A DNA stretch of 64,000 nt from positions 46,361 through 110,360 of the forward strand of contig CAZSIV010000002.1 in assembly GCA_964607135.1 (NCBI GenBank). Reading direction: 5' to 3'. Of this stretch, positions 1 to 8,732 are shown piece after piece (positions within the stretch are counted from its first letter, which is position 1; each line of letters opens with the position of its first letter). This DNA is from Metaruminococcus_A sp964607135. Lineage in GTDB: Bacteria; Bacillota; Clostridia; Oscillospirales; Ruminococcaceae. A program made the position numbers and the translations under genes. Below the pieces are notes generated by a model. That model saw only the letters and a program-made list of their open reading frames with translations, searched no databases and was not told where the DNA came from.

Positions 1-1134
1 GATATCAAACCAGACGAGCGTGTCTTTGTAGAGGTTTCATCTGCAAAACGCCCGAAATGGGTTAGATATGATCTGGATGCAATAAGAGATATTCCGATCC
101 AGGAGATTTTGTCGGATTACGGGATTCAAATCCAGAAAAACGGCTTTTTTAAGCTGCGGAACGAACATACCGCTTCTGCTAAATATTACCCTAAAACCAA
201 TTCGTGGTTTGATTTTGGCGGCGGGGATCATCAAGGCGGTGGGCCAATCCAACTCGTTATGGCTTTGGATGGCGTCGAGAAAAGCGAAGCGATTCAGCGG
301 CTGGGAAAACAGTATCGCATACGCGAGCTAAATGTTCCGGCTGGCGCAGAGCGATTTAACTGGCTGTCGAACAAGGATTTTCAAATGATAGGAGTGGATG
401 CGCAAAACCCGATGAACACCCCATATAACCTGTTTGATGCTTATACAAAAGAGCAATCTATAAGGCTGACAAAGGCGATGAGCTTGCCGATGAACGAGCT
501 GTTGGAGAAGGCCCCCGAACAGTATAGGTCGATTCTTGAAACGGTGGCTGTTCCCTTTGTCAAAGAAATTCGGACAGGATATTATCAGGCGCTCGACCAC
601 CTGTCTGCGGCGGAAAAGAAAGCGCAGGCAAATGCGTTGGAGCTATCGCTTCGTCGCGAGGCTGCTCAGCAGGCGTTTGACGATTATGAAAAGTCCTATC
701 TGATCCTCCGCAGCGGGGCATACAACGTGAAACTGGATATGTCAGATTTAAAACCGGACTTTGAACGAGACCTGAAGCTTGCCAGACAAGGGCGTTTAAA
801 GATCGAGGTTGGCGAATATCCATACTCTGAATTTAAAAAGCTTCCCGGCTTAAATTCATATTATGAGATGCCGAGCAATCAATACCGGCATATGCAGGAG
901 CAGATTCATGATGGGAAATTAAAAGTTAGCCGCCCTTTTTCCGCATTTCAGCAGAATGGGGCGGTCAATCTTGTATTCAAACAGCCAGATAGGGAATACT
1001 TTGAAGATATGTTCCAAGGAATCGAATATTATGTAGATCATATCCTACCGGAGATAACGAGTAAAATTGAGGTAAAACCGACGATCAAAGCTGAACAGTT
1101 CACAGAACAGGAGTACGAAGAAATGGAGCGGTAA
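1..1134 (+). CDS. Primase-like protein with CHC2-type N-terminal fold, 5' end outside window
   Basis: The reading frame is open from base 1, so the true start lies upstream; 377 codons are visible. Residues about 29-95 resemble the zinc-ribbon (CHC2) domain of bacterial and mobile-element primases: a short helix, a 'W-F-D-F-G-G-G' core and a 'G-G-G-P-I-Q-L-V' helix, as in proteins that begin replication of transferred DNA. The cysteines of a true CHC2 ribbon are absent, so zinc binding is doubtful. The rest is charged and unassigned. It is the first visible gene of the conjugation region, and a small ORF follows after 17 bases. Accessory DNA metabolism is inference; the fold match is moderately convincing. 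Confidence 0.6.
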   Translation, partial: DIKPDERVFVEVSSAKRPKWVRYDLDAIRDIPIQEILSDYGIQIQKNGFFKLRNEHTASAKYYPKTNSWFDFGGGDHQGGGPIQLVMALDGVEKSEAIQRLGKQYRIRELNVPAGAERFNWLSNKDFQMIGVDAQNPMNTPYNLFDAYTKEQSIRLTKAMSLPMNELLEKAPEQYRSILETVAVPFVKEIRTGYYQALDHLSAAEKKAQANALELSLRREAAQQAFDDYEKSYLILRSGAYNVKLDMSDLKPDFERDLKLARQGRLKIEVGEYPYSEFKKLPGLNSYYEMPSNQYRHMQEQIHDGKLKVSRPFSAFQQNGAVNLVFKQPDREYFEDMFQGIEYYVDHILPEITSKIEVKPTIKAEQFTEQEYEEMER

Positions 1135-1151
1135 ATTTAGAAAGAAAAGGG

Positions 1152-1355
1152 ATGGATAAGATGTCATATCTGGAATCAGAGGTTGTAAAACAGTATGAGA
1201 AAGGATATTCTCTCCGGAAAATCGGATCGTATTATGCCGAAGAGACAGGATATCAACAGGCCAAATCGGAGCATCAGATAACCCGGATTATTTACGAGTA
1301 TTTATTGAATCAGAAGAACAAAGGAGGGAGCAGAGAAACGGGATACGACGGATGA
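1152..1355 (+). CDS. Small hypothetical protein, 67 aa
   Basis: I do not recognise this protein. It is charged and helical, with a segment near residues 18-27 (Y-S-L-R-K-I-G) that could be part of a helix-turn-helix. A purine-rich ribosome binding site (AAAGAAAAGGG) precedes ATG 1152; ATG 1161 is an alternative start. It sits between the primase-like gene and the surface-protein gene in the same direction, so it is probably co-transcribed with the transfer genes. Confidence 0.5.
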   Translation: MDKMSYLESEVVKQYEKGYSLRKIGSYYAEETGYQQAKSEHQITRIIYEYLLNQKNKGGSRETGYDG

Positions 1356-1406
1356 GAAAATACAGGTTGTTGTCATATTCATTCTTTGTGATCTAAAGGA
1401 GGAAAA

Positions 1407-2498
1407 ATGAAGAAATTATTTGCAGGACTGATTACGGCGTCAGTCCTTTTTTGCTGCCCATTTTTAGCCGTTGCTGCCGATTCTCTACCGGATAATCAAC
1501 TTGAGCTCACCAAAGAATACATCACAACTGATTCTGACTTCGCAGGACAGTATGACAAAGATTTTGCTACATCTATCGAGCAAGACGGGGAAAAATGGAA
1601 TCTTCTCCAGGTAAGTTATACTGTCTCGAAGGAAACGGCTTTAGAAAGGCTGAAACCGATTCAACACATTGTCACTTACGATAATTTATATGAGATGCGT
1701 GTAAATGCACCGAAGGAATTAATCATCATAGAGGACGACAATGAAGTAACTGTTAGATTAACCAACGTCGAATACACGCCAAAAATAATTACCGGGCGGC
1801 GACACACAGTTTTATCCCATACAGATTACGGTTTGCAGGTAGACACGCCAAATCCAGCTGCGACTACGACCGTGGATTATTACGATGAACAGTCAGAACA
1901 GACGATAAAAGTTGAGTTGCCGTTTAAAGAATTGGTTGAGCTTGACGGTTACGCTTGGCGCAGCGACTTTTCACTGCCGATCAAGGTATCAATTTATGAG
2001 GCGCAGTTCTATGCGATCAGCGATAAGCTGATTCCGTATAACGAGGAAGCTCCGGCGATTCAGGGAGCCGAGAAAGAAATCCTTCTTTCCGCAGGGCTTG
2101 ATCCTGAAAAATATGTGATCGACAAAGCCGTATGGGTAGGTGATCCATACCAAACGGGTGAAACGACGTCGCGTGACGCGTTGGCGACTGGCAGACGATA
2201 TGCTGCAAACTATCAGGCTCTTTACGAGGGCGAAATCGGTTTGCCGGATGCACCGGGATATATCGCCACTGTTACCTATGAGGGTGAGAGTACGATCCAC
2301 AGCGGCAAAACGGAATACACCGTTACAGCTAAAGCGTTATATCAGCGCGATGATACCGCTTTTATTACAACAGTTGCTCTGTCGGTTTCCGTTGCAGTGC
2401 TGCTACTCCTTTCCGCCGTTATAATTCTGCTTGCCCTGTTTGCAAAAAAGCGGAAAAGGAAGGATGCGCCAAAGGAAGCTGAGAAATCTCAGCCCTGA
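1407..2498 (+). CDS. Exported, C-terminally membrane-anchored protein of the conjugation region
   Basis: 363 residues. An N-terminal signal peptide (K-K then a hydrophobic stretch ending near A-V-A-A-D at about residue 24) is followed by an extracellular part of about 300 residues. A single transmembrane helix (about residues 323-345) and a Lys/Arg-rich cytoplasmic tail complete it. A clear AGGAGG site precedes the ATG. No enzymatic motif is visible. Its place at the head of a type IV secretion gene set suggests a surface role in mating-pair formation, but that is inference from context. Confidence 0.65.
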   Translation: MKKLFAGLITASVLFCCPFLAVAADSLPDNQLELTKEYITTDSDFAGQYDKDFATSIEQDGEKWNLLQVSYTVSKETALERLKPIQHIVTYDNLYEMRVNAPKELIIIEDDNEVTVRLTNVEYTPKIITGRRHTVLSHTDYGLQVDTPNPAATTTVDYYDEQSEQTIKVELPFKELVELDGYAWRSDFSLPIKVSIYEAQFYAISDKLIPYNEEAPAIQGAEKEILLSAGLDPEKYVIDKAVWVGDPYQTGETTSRDALATGRRYAANYQALYEGEIGLPDAPGYIATVTYEGESTIHSGKTEYTVTAKALYQRDDTAFITTVALSVSVAVLLLLSAVIILLALFAKKRKRKDAPKEAEKSQP

Positions 2499-2530
2499 TT
2501 TGATAAGTTTTAAAAGAAAGGGTGATTTTG

Positions 2531-3610
2531 TTGATAGCATTTGTTGGTGCATCAGACAGCCGGTATATTGTTACGGAGGTGCTGAGTGAAAAAGGACTGG
2601 AGTTTAACGATCTTTCCGACAAAATGATCCGGCTCGACGATCTGCAAACGCTTCTTTTAACAGAGGATTACGAACAATATATTATTGATCTCGAATTTTT
2701 AGGAACAGAGCCGCGGGAGATCGCGGCTCTGTTCCGTAAATTAAAGGAGGTTTCGACTGCCGAATGCATCTTTATTGCCAAAGGTTTTTCTCTGGACAGC
2801 ATTCTGATCCAGGCGCTGCGAAACGCAGGTTTTCTTAAATATGTTTCCGGGAGAACCATCGGCGTTCAAAAAGAGCAGCTTGCCGCCTGTCTCGACGGAA
2901 AGGACAATGCGCTGGAACTTGACCGGGTACAGCAGATACGTCAGATCGAGGCTGCAGATCAGCCGTCTGTATCCGAAGTTAAAACGTCAAGGACGGTCGC
3001 ATTCTGCGGAACACAAGCGCGGGTTGGGACAACGACGCAGGCAATCCAATTTTCAAAATATTTGCAGCTTCGCGGCCTTTCGGTCTGTTATATTGAAGCA
3101 AATGAAAATCGTCATGTTGAGGAAATCCCGTCCCTGTTTGAAATCCAATACCGTGACGACCATCTTTCGCTGATCCGGTTTGAAAACCTTGATTTGTATT
3201 ATGACGTTTTCCGGATTGCAGAGATTTACGAACGGAAATATGACGTATATGTTTTTGACTTCGGAGTTTTTCCGAAAAACAACATCCTGCCGTTTCTGGA
3301 AAAGAACATGAAAGTAGTTGTCAGCGGATCAAAGCCGTGGGAATTGAATGATACTATGCAGGTGTTAAAGGAGCTTCAGGAAAAAGATGTGCAGTATGTT
3401 TTCAGCTTTACTGAAAAAGGAATCCGAGAGGATCTGCTTAAAAGCATGAAGGACAAACGGGGGAATACGTTTTTTTGCGATTATAGTCCTAATATGTTCA
3501 ATTTGTGCGCTGTGGATAAACCGCTGCACGACGCACTTTTTGAAAAGCTGAAGATCATGCCGCAGGGCAAAAAGGCGCGCGGCTTCAAAGGAAGGAGAAA
3601 GAGCCGATGA
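2531..3610 (+). CDS. TadZ/ParA-like P-loop ATPase with degenerate Walker A
   Basis: About 359 residues. The N-terminal third looks receiver-like. The C-terminal part begins with a MinD/ParA-type core at about residues 153-170 (A-F-C-G-T-Q-A-R-V-G-T-T-T), followed by Y-D-V-Y-V-F-D-F-G in the Walker B position. The signature lysine is replaced (R-V-G-T-T-T), so ATP hydrolysis may be weak or absent. Such proteins position secretion or pilus machinery. I prefer TTG 2531, because the purine-rich AAGAAAGGGTG lies at the right distance; GTG 2522 would sit on it. The stop overlaps the next gene by four bases, implying translational coupling. Confidence 0.6.
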   Translation: MIAFVGASDSRYIVTEVLSEKGLEFNDLSDKMIRLDDLQTLLLTEDYEQYIIDLEFLGTEPREIAALFRKLKEVSTAECIFIAKGFSLDSILIQALRNAGFLKYVSGRTIGVQKEQLAACLDGKDNALELDRVQQIRQIEAADQPSVSEVKTSRTVAFCGTQARVGTTTQAIQFSKYLQLRGLSVCYIEANENRHVEEIPSLFEIQYRDDHLSLIRFENLDLYYDVFRIAEIYERKYDVYVFDFGVFPKNNILPFLEKNMKVVVSGSKPWELNDTMQVLKELQEKDVQYVFSFTEKGIREDLLKSMKDKRGNTFFCDYSPNMFNLCAVDKPLHDALFEKLKIMPQGKKARGFKGRRKSR

Positions 3611-3894
3611 AGATGAAGCCGACACTGCAAAAACGGCTTGATGAAGAACAGAAGCAGCGCAGCCGGTACAAAAAGCAGTATGGCATTGAAGATGAAAATA
3701 TCGTCGTCGTTGAGAAGCGAAGCACCGTGAAAGCAATCGCCGAGATTCTGCGGCAGTTTATCCGTTGGCTTGCCATTGCTGCGATTGCTTTGCTCTCCCT
3801 GTCCGGGCTGTATGCCTGGATTTATTTTTATAAAGAACTGTCCGACGGCTTACAGGCCGCCGTTCAGGAAATACAAACCCTATTACATTTATGA
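3607..3894 (+). CDS. Small single-pass membrane protein of the transfer operon
   Basis: 95 residues: a strongly charged N-terminal half, one transmembrane helix (about residues 52-75), and a short amphipathic tail. The start overlaps the end of the TadZ-like gene (ATGA-type overlap), and the pilin-like gene follows at once. No family is recognised. Probably a small subunit of the mating channel, by context. Confidence 0.55.
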   Translation: MKMKPTLQKRLDEEQKQRSRYKKQYGIEDENIVVVEKRSTVKAIAEILRQFIRWLAIAAIALLSLSGLYAWIYFYKELSDGLQAAVQEIQTLLHL

Positions 3895-3908
3895 AGGAGT
3901 GTCCTGCA

Positions 3909-4229
3909 ATGAAAAAAACATGGAAAACCACATTATCCGCTGCTGTGACAGTAATCGTTGCCTCGCTGCCGTTTACAGCGTCCGCAGCCGGGGAAGTCAG
4001 TACAGATCAATTGCAAAACAGCATCTACAGCTTCGGGGATTATTTGATGGGATTTGCCGTCCCGGTTGGTCTGGTTGCATTGGTAATCGGACTGTTTGCT
4101 CTGGTTGGAACACAACAGGCAAAACAGTGGGCGAAAGCGCACATTTTCTGGGTAGTTGTGGCGATACTTGGGATCATCCTTGCCCCCAGCATCGTCATGT
4201 CGGTACAGTCGATGGCACAAGGAGGCTGA
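3909..4229 (+). CDS. VirB2/TrbC-like pilin-type membrane protein
   Basis: 106 residues: signal peptide (M-K-K-T-W to about residue 26, A-S-A-A-G), then two hydrophobic segments (about residues 44-64 and 77-97) separated by a short basic loop. This is the topology of VirB2/TrbC pilins and of the small two-helix proteins of Gram-positive type IV secretion. ATG 3909 is chosen over the upstream in-frame ATG 3891 because the AAGGAG site lies between them. The coupling protein gene follows after six bases. Confidence 0.7.
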   Translation: MKKTWKTTLSAAVTVIVASLPFTASAAGEVSTDQLQNSIYSFGDYLMGFAVPVGLVALVIGLFALVGTQQAKQWAKAHIFWVVVAILGIILAPSIVMSVQSMAQGG

Positions 4230-4235
4230 TTTTGT

Positions 4236-6353
4236 ATGAGTGCCCGTGAAAAGCTTACAGGACTTCTTAAAGAAGATCAGCCACTGCGGGAGAAATACAA
4301 AAGGACGAAGCTCCTGCCGGAAAACGACTTGTTGTCCGACCGTCGGGTTCTTCTGGCGGTCGGAATAGGGATCGTTGCGCTATGCCTGTTCGCTGCGCAA
4401 ATACTCTGCCGGAGTATCGCGAACCTCCCTGCAATGTTTCATGGACAGCCGACACACTCCCTGTTGGTTCCATCGCTTGATTTTATAGGGTGGTATTTTT
4501 TAGCGTTCCTGATCGGCGCCGGGCTTGCCATTGTTTTCGCTTACCGGATTCGCAGCTCATTCACCGCTATGAATGTTGGTCAAAAAGGGAAAGCCCGTTT
4601 TGCGACCTTTGCAGAGATTCGGGAGACGTATAAAGAAATACCGGAAAAGGATTTGGCCTTTCCGGGACGCGGCGGTCTGCCGGTTGCGCGCAGCGGAGAC
4701 AGGCTGTATATTGACGACAGCATTAATAACAATTTGATCGAGGCAATCACGCGGGGCGGAAAGGGTGAGATTCTTGTTATTCCGACGATTGATATTTTAT
4801 CCAGGGCAAAAGAGCAATCCAGTATGGTCATTTTTGACGTTAAAGGGGAGCTTGCCCGCGCCTCATCCGCAAAGCTTATTGAGCGCGGATACGAAATTTT
4901 TATCCTTGACCTGATTGATCCGGAACACACGATGTACTGGAATCTTCTGCAAATTGTAGTGGACTATTATATGACTGATAAGAGCATGGCCGAAGAAGCC
5001 TGCCGGACAATTGCTTCGTCAATTTTTGAGGACAAGAATGCGAAAGACCGATTTTGGGTCAATGCGCCGATTGATCTGTTTACCGCCGTCGCCATCGCGC
5101 ATGTCGAGGATTGTCTGAGGGACGGCCATCCGGAAAAGATCAACATGTATTCTGTCTATCTCTTTATCGTTACCCTGGAAGCAATGAGAGACGAGAAAAG
5201 CAAGGAATCCGCTTTGGATCAGTTCTTTATGAGCCGTCCGGCTACAGATCGGGCCAGGCTTAAGTATGCGACCATTAAATTTTCCGAAGGGAAAACCAGA
5301 GCGTCGATTCTCTCTATCCTCGCCAGCGAGCTGTCGATTTTTGGATATGAAAACATCGCCAAAATGACGGCGCTGAACACCATTGATCTTTTGAAAATCG
5401 GGTTTGGCGATAAGCCGGTGGCAGTATTTTTGCGGGTACCGCAAAGCAAAAAGCCATTTTATCCGCTGGTGAGTATCTTTGTCAATCAGATGTATTTTCG
5501 TCTGACCGATTATGCGTCGTCCCAGAACAAGGGAAAATGCAGACGGCCTGTTAAAGTAATCGGGGATGAAGCCTTTAACTTTCCGCCGCTGCTCGATGCG
5601 GATGGAATGTTATCGGTATGCTTGGGGTATCAGATCAGCTTTGATTTATATGCGCAGTCCCGTCAGCAGATTTATAAGGTGTATGGGAAAGAAGCGGGCG
5701 AGATCATCGAAGATAACTGCTCAACCCTTGTTTACCTGATTTCCCCCGGTGAGGACACAAGGAAAATGGTTTCTGAACGCCTTGGAAATTACACCAGCGA
5801 AAACGTTTCACGAAGCGGCGGGCGGTTTTCTCTCGGAAAAAATATCACTGAAAGTTATGAGGAACGGCCTTTGATGTCAACGAAGGAACTGCTCGAAATG
5901 AGGGAGGGTGATATGATTGTTGTTCCGCTAATGAAGCGTCGCAACTTAAAAGGGGAACGCATTATCGCAAGGCCGGTCAAGGCGGCGGGAGAAACGGCAA
6001 TGAAGTACCGGTATGAATATTTGACAGATTTTGATCCCGCTGCTGATATCCCCTATGAGGCGCTGCCGTACTCCAAGCCTCTAACGGAGATCGATTTAAA
6101 CGAGCTTTTTTACTTACCTCAAGAATCTGGACAGCGCCCGGACACTGAAATTCCGGCGTTACAGCAGGAAGCGCCCTGTCTGCATGGAGAAAAATTAAAA
6201 TTTGTAGCAAAGAAACTGAACGCGGTCGGTATTTATCTTGATAGTTTAGAGACTATTCCAATACCGGAATTGCTGGAACAGATGAAAGAATTTTACCAAT
6301 TTGGGACTCTGTCAGATATGGATTATACCGCAATGAAAAAATTAATTGAATAG
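4236..6353 (+). CDS. VirD4/TraG-type conjugative coupling protein
   Basis: 705 residues. Two N-terminal membrane helices (about residues 36-56 and 84-106) precede a cytoplasmic ATPase domain. A modified P-loop (R-G-G-K-G-E) lies near residue 172, then the TraG-typical V-I-F-D-V-K-G-E-L segment and a Walker B-like V-I-G-D-E-A-F near residue 442. The variant P-loop resembles the T-R-S-G-K-G-E form in other Gram-positive coupling proteins. The protein links the relaxase-DNA complex to the secretion channel and powers DNA export. It sits between the pilin-like and VirB6-like genes, as expected for a transfer operon. Confidence 0.9.
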   Translation: MSAREKLTGLLKEDQPLREKYKRTKLLPENDLLSDRRVLLAVGIGIVALCLFAAQILCRSIANLPAMFHGQPTHSLLVPSLDFIGWYFLAFLIGAGLAIVFAYRIRSSFTAMNVGQKGKARFATFAEIRETYKEIPEKDLAFPGRGGLPVARSGDRLYIDDSINNNLIEAITRGGKGEILVIPTIDILSRAKEQSSMVIFDVKGELARASSAKLIERGYEIFILDLIDPEHTMYWNLLQIVVDYYMTDKSMAEEACRTIASSIFEDKNAKDRFWVNAPIDLFTAVAIAHVEDCLRDGHPEKINMYSVYLFIVTLEAMRDEKSKESALDQFFMSRPATDRARLKYATIKFSEGKTRASILSILASELSIFGYENIAKMTALNTIDLLKIGFGDKPVAVFLRVPQSKKPFYPLVSIFVNQMYFRLTDYASSQNKGKCRRPVKVIGDEAFNFPPLLDADGMLSVCLGYQISFDLYAQSRQQIYKVYGKEAGEIIEDNCSTLVYLISPGEDTRKMVSERLGNYTSENVSRSGGRFSLGKNITESYEERPLMSTKELLEMREGDMIVVPLMKRRNLKGERIIARPVKAAGETAMKYRYEYLTDFDPAADIPYEALPYSKPLTEIDLNELFYLPQESGQRPDTEIPALQQEAPCLHGEKLKFVAKKLNAVGIYLDSLETIPIPELLEQMKEFYQFGTLSDMDYTAMKKLIE

Positions 6354-6364
6354 AAAGGAGGGGG

Positions 6365-8398
6365 ATGAAAATCGATCCGTTTGAAACATTGTTACAGTAT
6401 GATGACTTATTCACTGTAACGAATAATTTTGCACTGTATATTCTTCGTTTTCTCGGCTGGTGGATTCTGCGCATCCTGACGATGATGATTACCGCAGTGG
6501 AACAGGCGGTCAATGCCTTGTTCCAAAATATTGACTTTATAAACAGCCCGGAGATTATGTCTTTAGTCGATCAGCTTAAGCCTGCCGCATGGGGGCTGAT
6601 GATCGTCGGCGTGATCCTGCTGTTTTACGGTTTGATGACAAACCGCGTGAAATCGAAGGGACAGATTCCCTTTAATTTTATCTGCTTTTTTATTATTATG
6701 ATCGGTCTGCCGTCTTTTCTTTCTGAGTTAAATCAGCTCACGAGTGCGGGGATCAACACCTTTAAAGACACATCAGAAGCAAGTATGGCACAGACGCTGC
6801 TAGATAACGGAATTCAGGATTTATATTATTACGATCAGAACAGCTTTTCAGCCGAGGCGCTGAAACAGCGCAATAATATTCCAACTGATAAGATCGAGTA
6901 TATCAATCCTGTGGAGCTGCTGCGACCAAATCAGGCGCGGAACCCAGATGTCGTCGGGCAGCAGATCGGTCTTGACAGCAACGGGAACTATCAGTTAAAC
7001 CAGCTTGGCGACGGACTGTTTGGATGGGAGATTCTGGCCAGTTACTATTACAGGTATAAGGTAGACTGGATTCCCTTGTTTATTTCCCTGTTTGCGATGT
7101 TGATTGCGCTGATTTTTTCTGCTATCAAAATAGGAAAGATCATTTTTGAGCTAGGATATAACGTGTATGTACTGCTTTTTGTCTCAGCAATCGACTTGAC
7201 AAGCGGAGAGCGTACCAAACGAGTATGTTCCGAAATTCTATCTCTGTTTTTGGTCCTGATTGCCATTGCCCTTTTATTCCGGGTGTATATTATAGGCGTT
7301 TCATGGGTATCCCGCACCTTTGATGGGCTTGCCCAGGCGTTTGCCATGCTTGGCTTTTCATGGGCGCTGATCGACGGGCCGAATATCGTTCAAAAAATAC
7401 TCGGAATCGACGCAGGACTTTCTAGCGCATTCCATACAATCATGGGAGTTTATCAGGGTGCGAGAGTGGCGACTGGCCTTGCAAAAGGCGCGGCGCATGT
7501 TGCGAAATCCGGGTTTCATGGTTTGTCAAAAGCGGCTGGCGGCACTGCCCATGCAGCAGCGGCAGTTGGCGGCTATACGGCAGGAAGAACGCGAGGATTT
7601 CATGAATATGTCAAAGGAAAACAGGAAGCGTCCAAAAGTCAGGGACGCGCCGGCCCAGTATACGGTTATTCATCCTTCGGAAATTCGTTAGAAGGTGGCA
7701 AGCAGCCGCCGAAATTGGGTGATGGAAAATTCCCGGAATCCGCCGGAAATCCGCCAGCCGATATGGGAACCAGCCCACATGGTGGGAATCCCGTTGGAAC
7801 GTTTTCACCGGAAATTGGTGGGAACCAATCGGAGAGTCCGGAGATAAAGAATAATGATGATTTCAGGATAGATCCGTCGAGCAGCGCAGGGCAGAAAAAT
7901 GTAGGCGAATCGTCGGAACACCCGGAGGTAAATGGGAATGACAGCTCCAAGATTGGTGCGCCAGACGACGCAGGACGGCAGAGCGCGGCTGAACCACAGG
8001 GACAGCCGGCGGCTAAAAACGAACGGCCAAACGAGCACAAAGGGCGTGTGTCGGATCGGACGACAACTCTTGGCGGTTTGATAAAGGGCGGCCTTTCTCA
8101 AAAGTTTGAACCTTCAAGGGACAAGATGCTGGGTGTTATGGAGAAGTCCTATGACATTGGAAGAAATACGGCGATCAAAGGGATGCAGAACCGCGATGAG
8201 GTGGCAGGGCGGATCAAGAATAAATTTGCGTCTGCCTATGAACCGCAGCGCCCTGTAAATCCTTCTCATCCACAACCGTCCGCCCCGGCACAACCGCCCC
8301 GCCCAGCTGTGGAGAAGGATAAACGTTTACCAGAGCGACAGCCTAAAGCAACAAAAAAAGGAGGTAAAAAGCGTGGCGGCAATCAATCGAAACCTTGA
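6365..8398 (+). CDS. VirB6/TrbL-like polytopic membrane channel protein
   Basis: 677 residues. The N-terminal 400 residues contain five or six hydrophobic helices (for example near residues 20-40, 76-95, 100-118, 235-258, 262-280 and 290-320). The last 280 residues are hydrophilic, Gly/Pro/Asn-rich and probably disordered, ending in a basic tail. This is the layout of VirB6/TrbL-type channel components of Gram-positive ICEs. An AAAGGAGGGGG site precedes the ATG. The next gene starts inside its 3' end. Confidence 0.75.
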   Translation: MKIDPFETLLQYDDLFTVTNNFALYILRFLGWWILRILTMMITAVEQAVNALFQNIDFINSPEIMSLVDQLKPAAWGLMIVGVILLFYGLMTNRVKSKGQIPFNFICFFIIMIGLPSFLSELNQLTSAGINTFKDTSEASMAQTLLDNGIQDLYYYDQNSFSAEALKQRNNIPTDKIEYINPVELLRPNQARNPDVVGQQIGLDSNGNYQLNQLGDGLFGWEILASYYYRYKVDWIPLFISLFAMLIALIFSAIKIGKIIFELGYNVYVLLFVSAIDLTSGERTKRVCSEILSLFLVLIAIALLFRVYIIGVSWVSRTFDGLAQAFAMLGFSWALIDGPNIVQKILGIDAGLSSAFHTIMGVYQGARVATGLAKGAAHVAKSGFHGLSKAAGGTAHAAAAVGGYTAGRTRGFHEYVKGKQEASKSQGRAGPVYGYSSFGNSLEGGKQPPKLGDGKFPESAGNPPADMGTSPHGGNPVGTFSPEIGGNQSESPEIKNNDDFRIDPSSSAGQKNVGESSEHPEVNGNDSSKIGAPDDAGRQSAAEPQGQPAAKNERPNEHKGRVSDRTTTLGGLIKGGLSQKFEPSRDKMLGVMEKSYDIGRNTAIKGMQNRDEVAGRIKNKFASAYEPQRPVNPSHPQPSAPAQPPRPAVEKDKRLPERQPKATKKGGKKRGGNQSKP

Positions 8399-8732
8399 AT
8401 ATATCATCCCACGGGAGCTGGACAGCAAGACGCAGATTAAAGCGTCTTTGACGCTATCCGATTTCCTGTTTCTGGCGGCGGTATTAATGTCTGCGTTTCT
8501 GGTAAAGGATTTGGTGCATTCAAGCCTGTTTCTTTTTTACCTTGGTTTTATCTTTATTACAGGCGTAATTCTCATCATTCCCGCCGGTTCTAGAAATCCA
8601 GACAAACGATTTTACCATCAAATCCTTTTGATTGTTATGAAAAACCGTGGTACCGTTTACTCTATTACTGATCCTTTGGAGGTGAATCAGAACGATGAAA
8701 GCGAAACCAAAAATACAGCAGCAGGTGGTTGA
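8373..8732 (+). CDS. PrgI/VirB3-like small membrane protein
   Basis: 119 residues starting at GTG with a GGAGG site upstream. Two closely spaced transmembrane helices (about residues 28-46 and 50-69) follow an N-terminal 'I-P-R-E-L' segment typical of PrgI/VirB3-like proteins that bind the VirB4 ATPase. It overlaps the upstream gene by 26 bases and the VirB4 gene by 38 bases, so the three are translationally coupled. Confidence 0.75.
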   Translation: MAAINRNLEYIIPRELDSKTQIKASLTLSDFLFLAAVLMSAFLVKDLVHSSLFLFYLGFIFITGVILIIPAGSRNPDKRFYHQILLIVMKNRGTVYSITDPLEVNQNDESETKNTAAGG

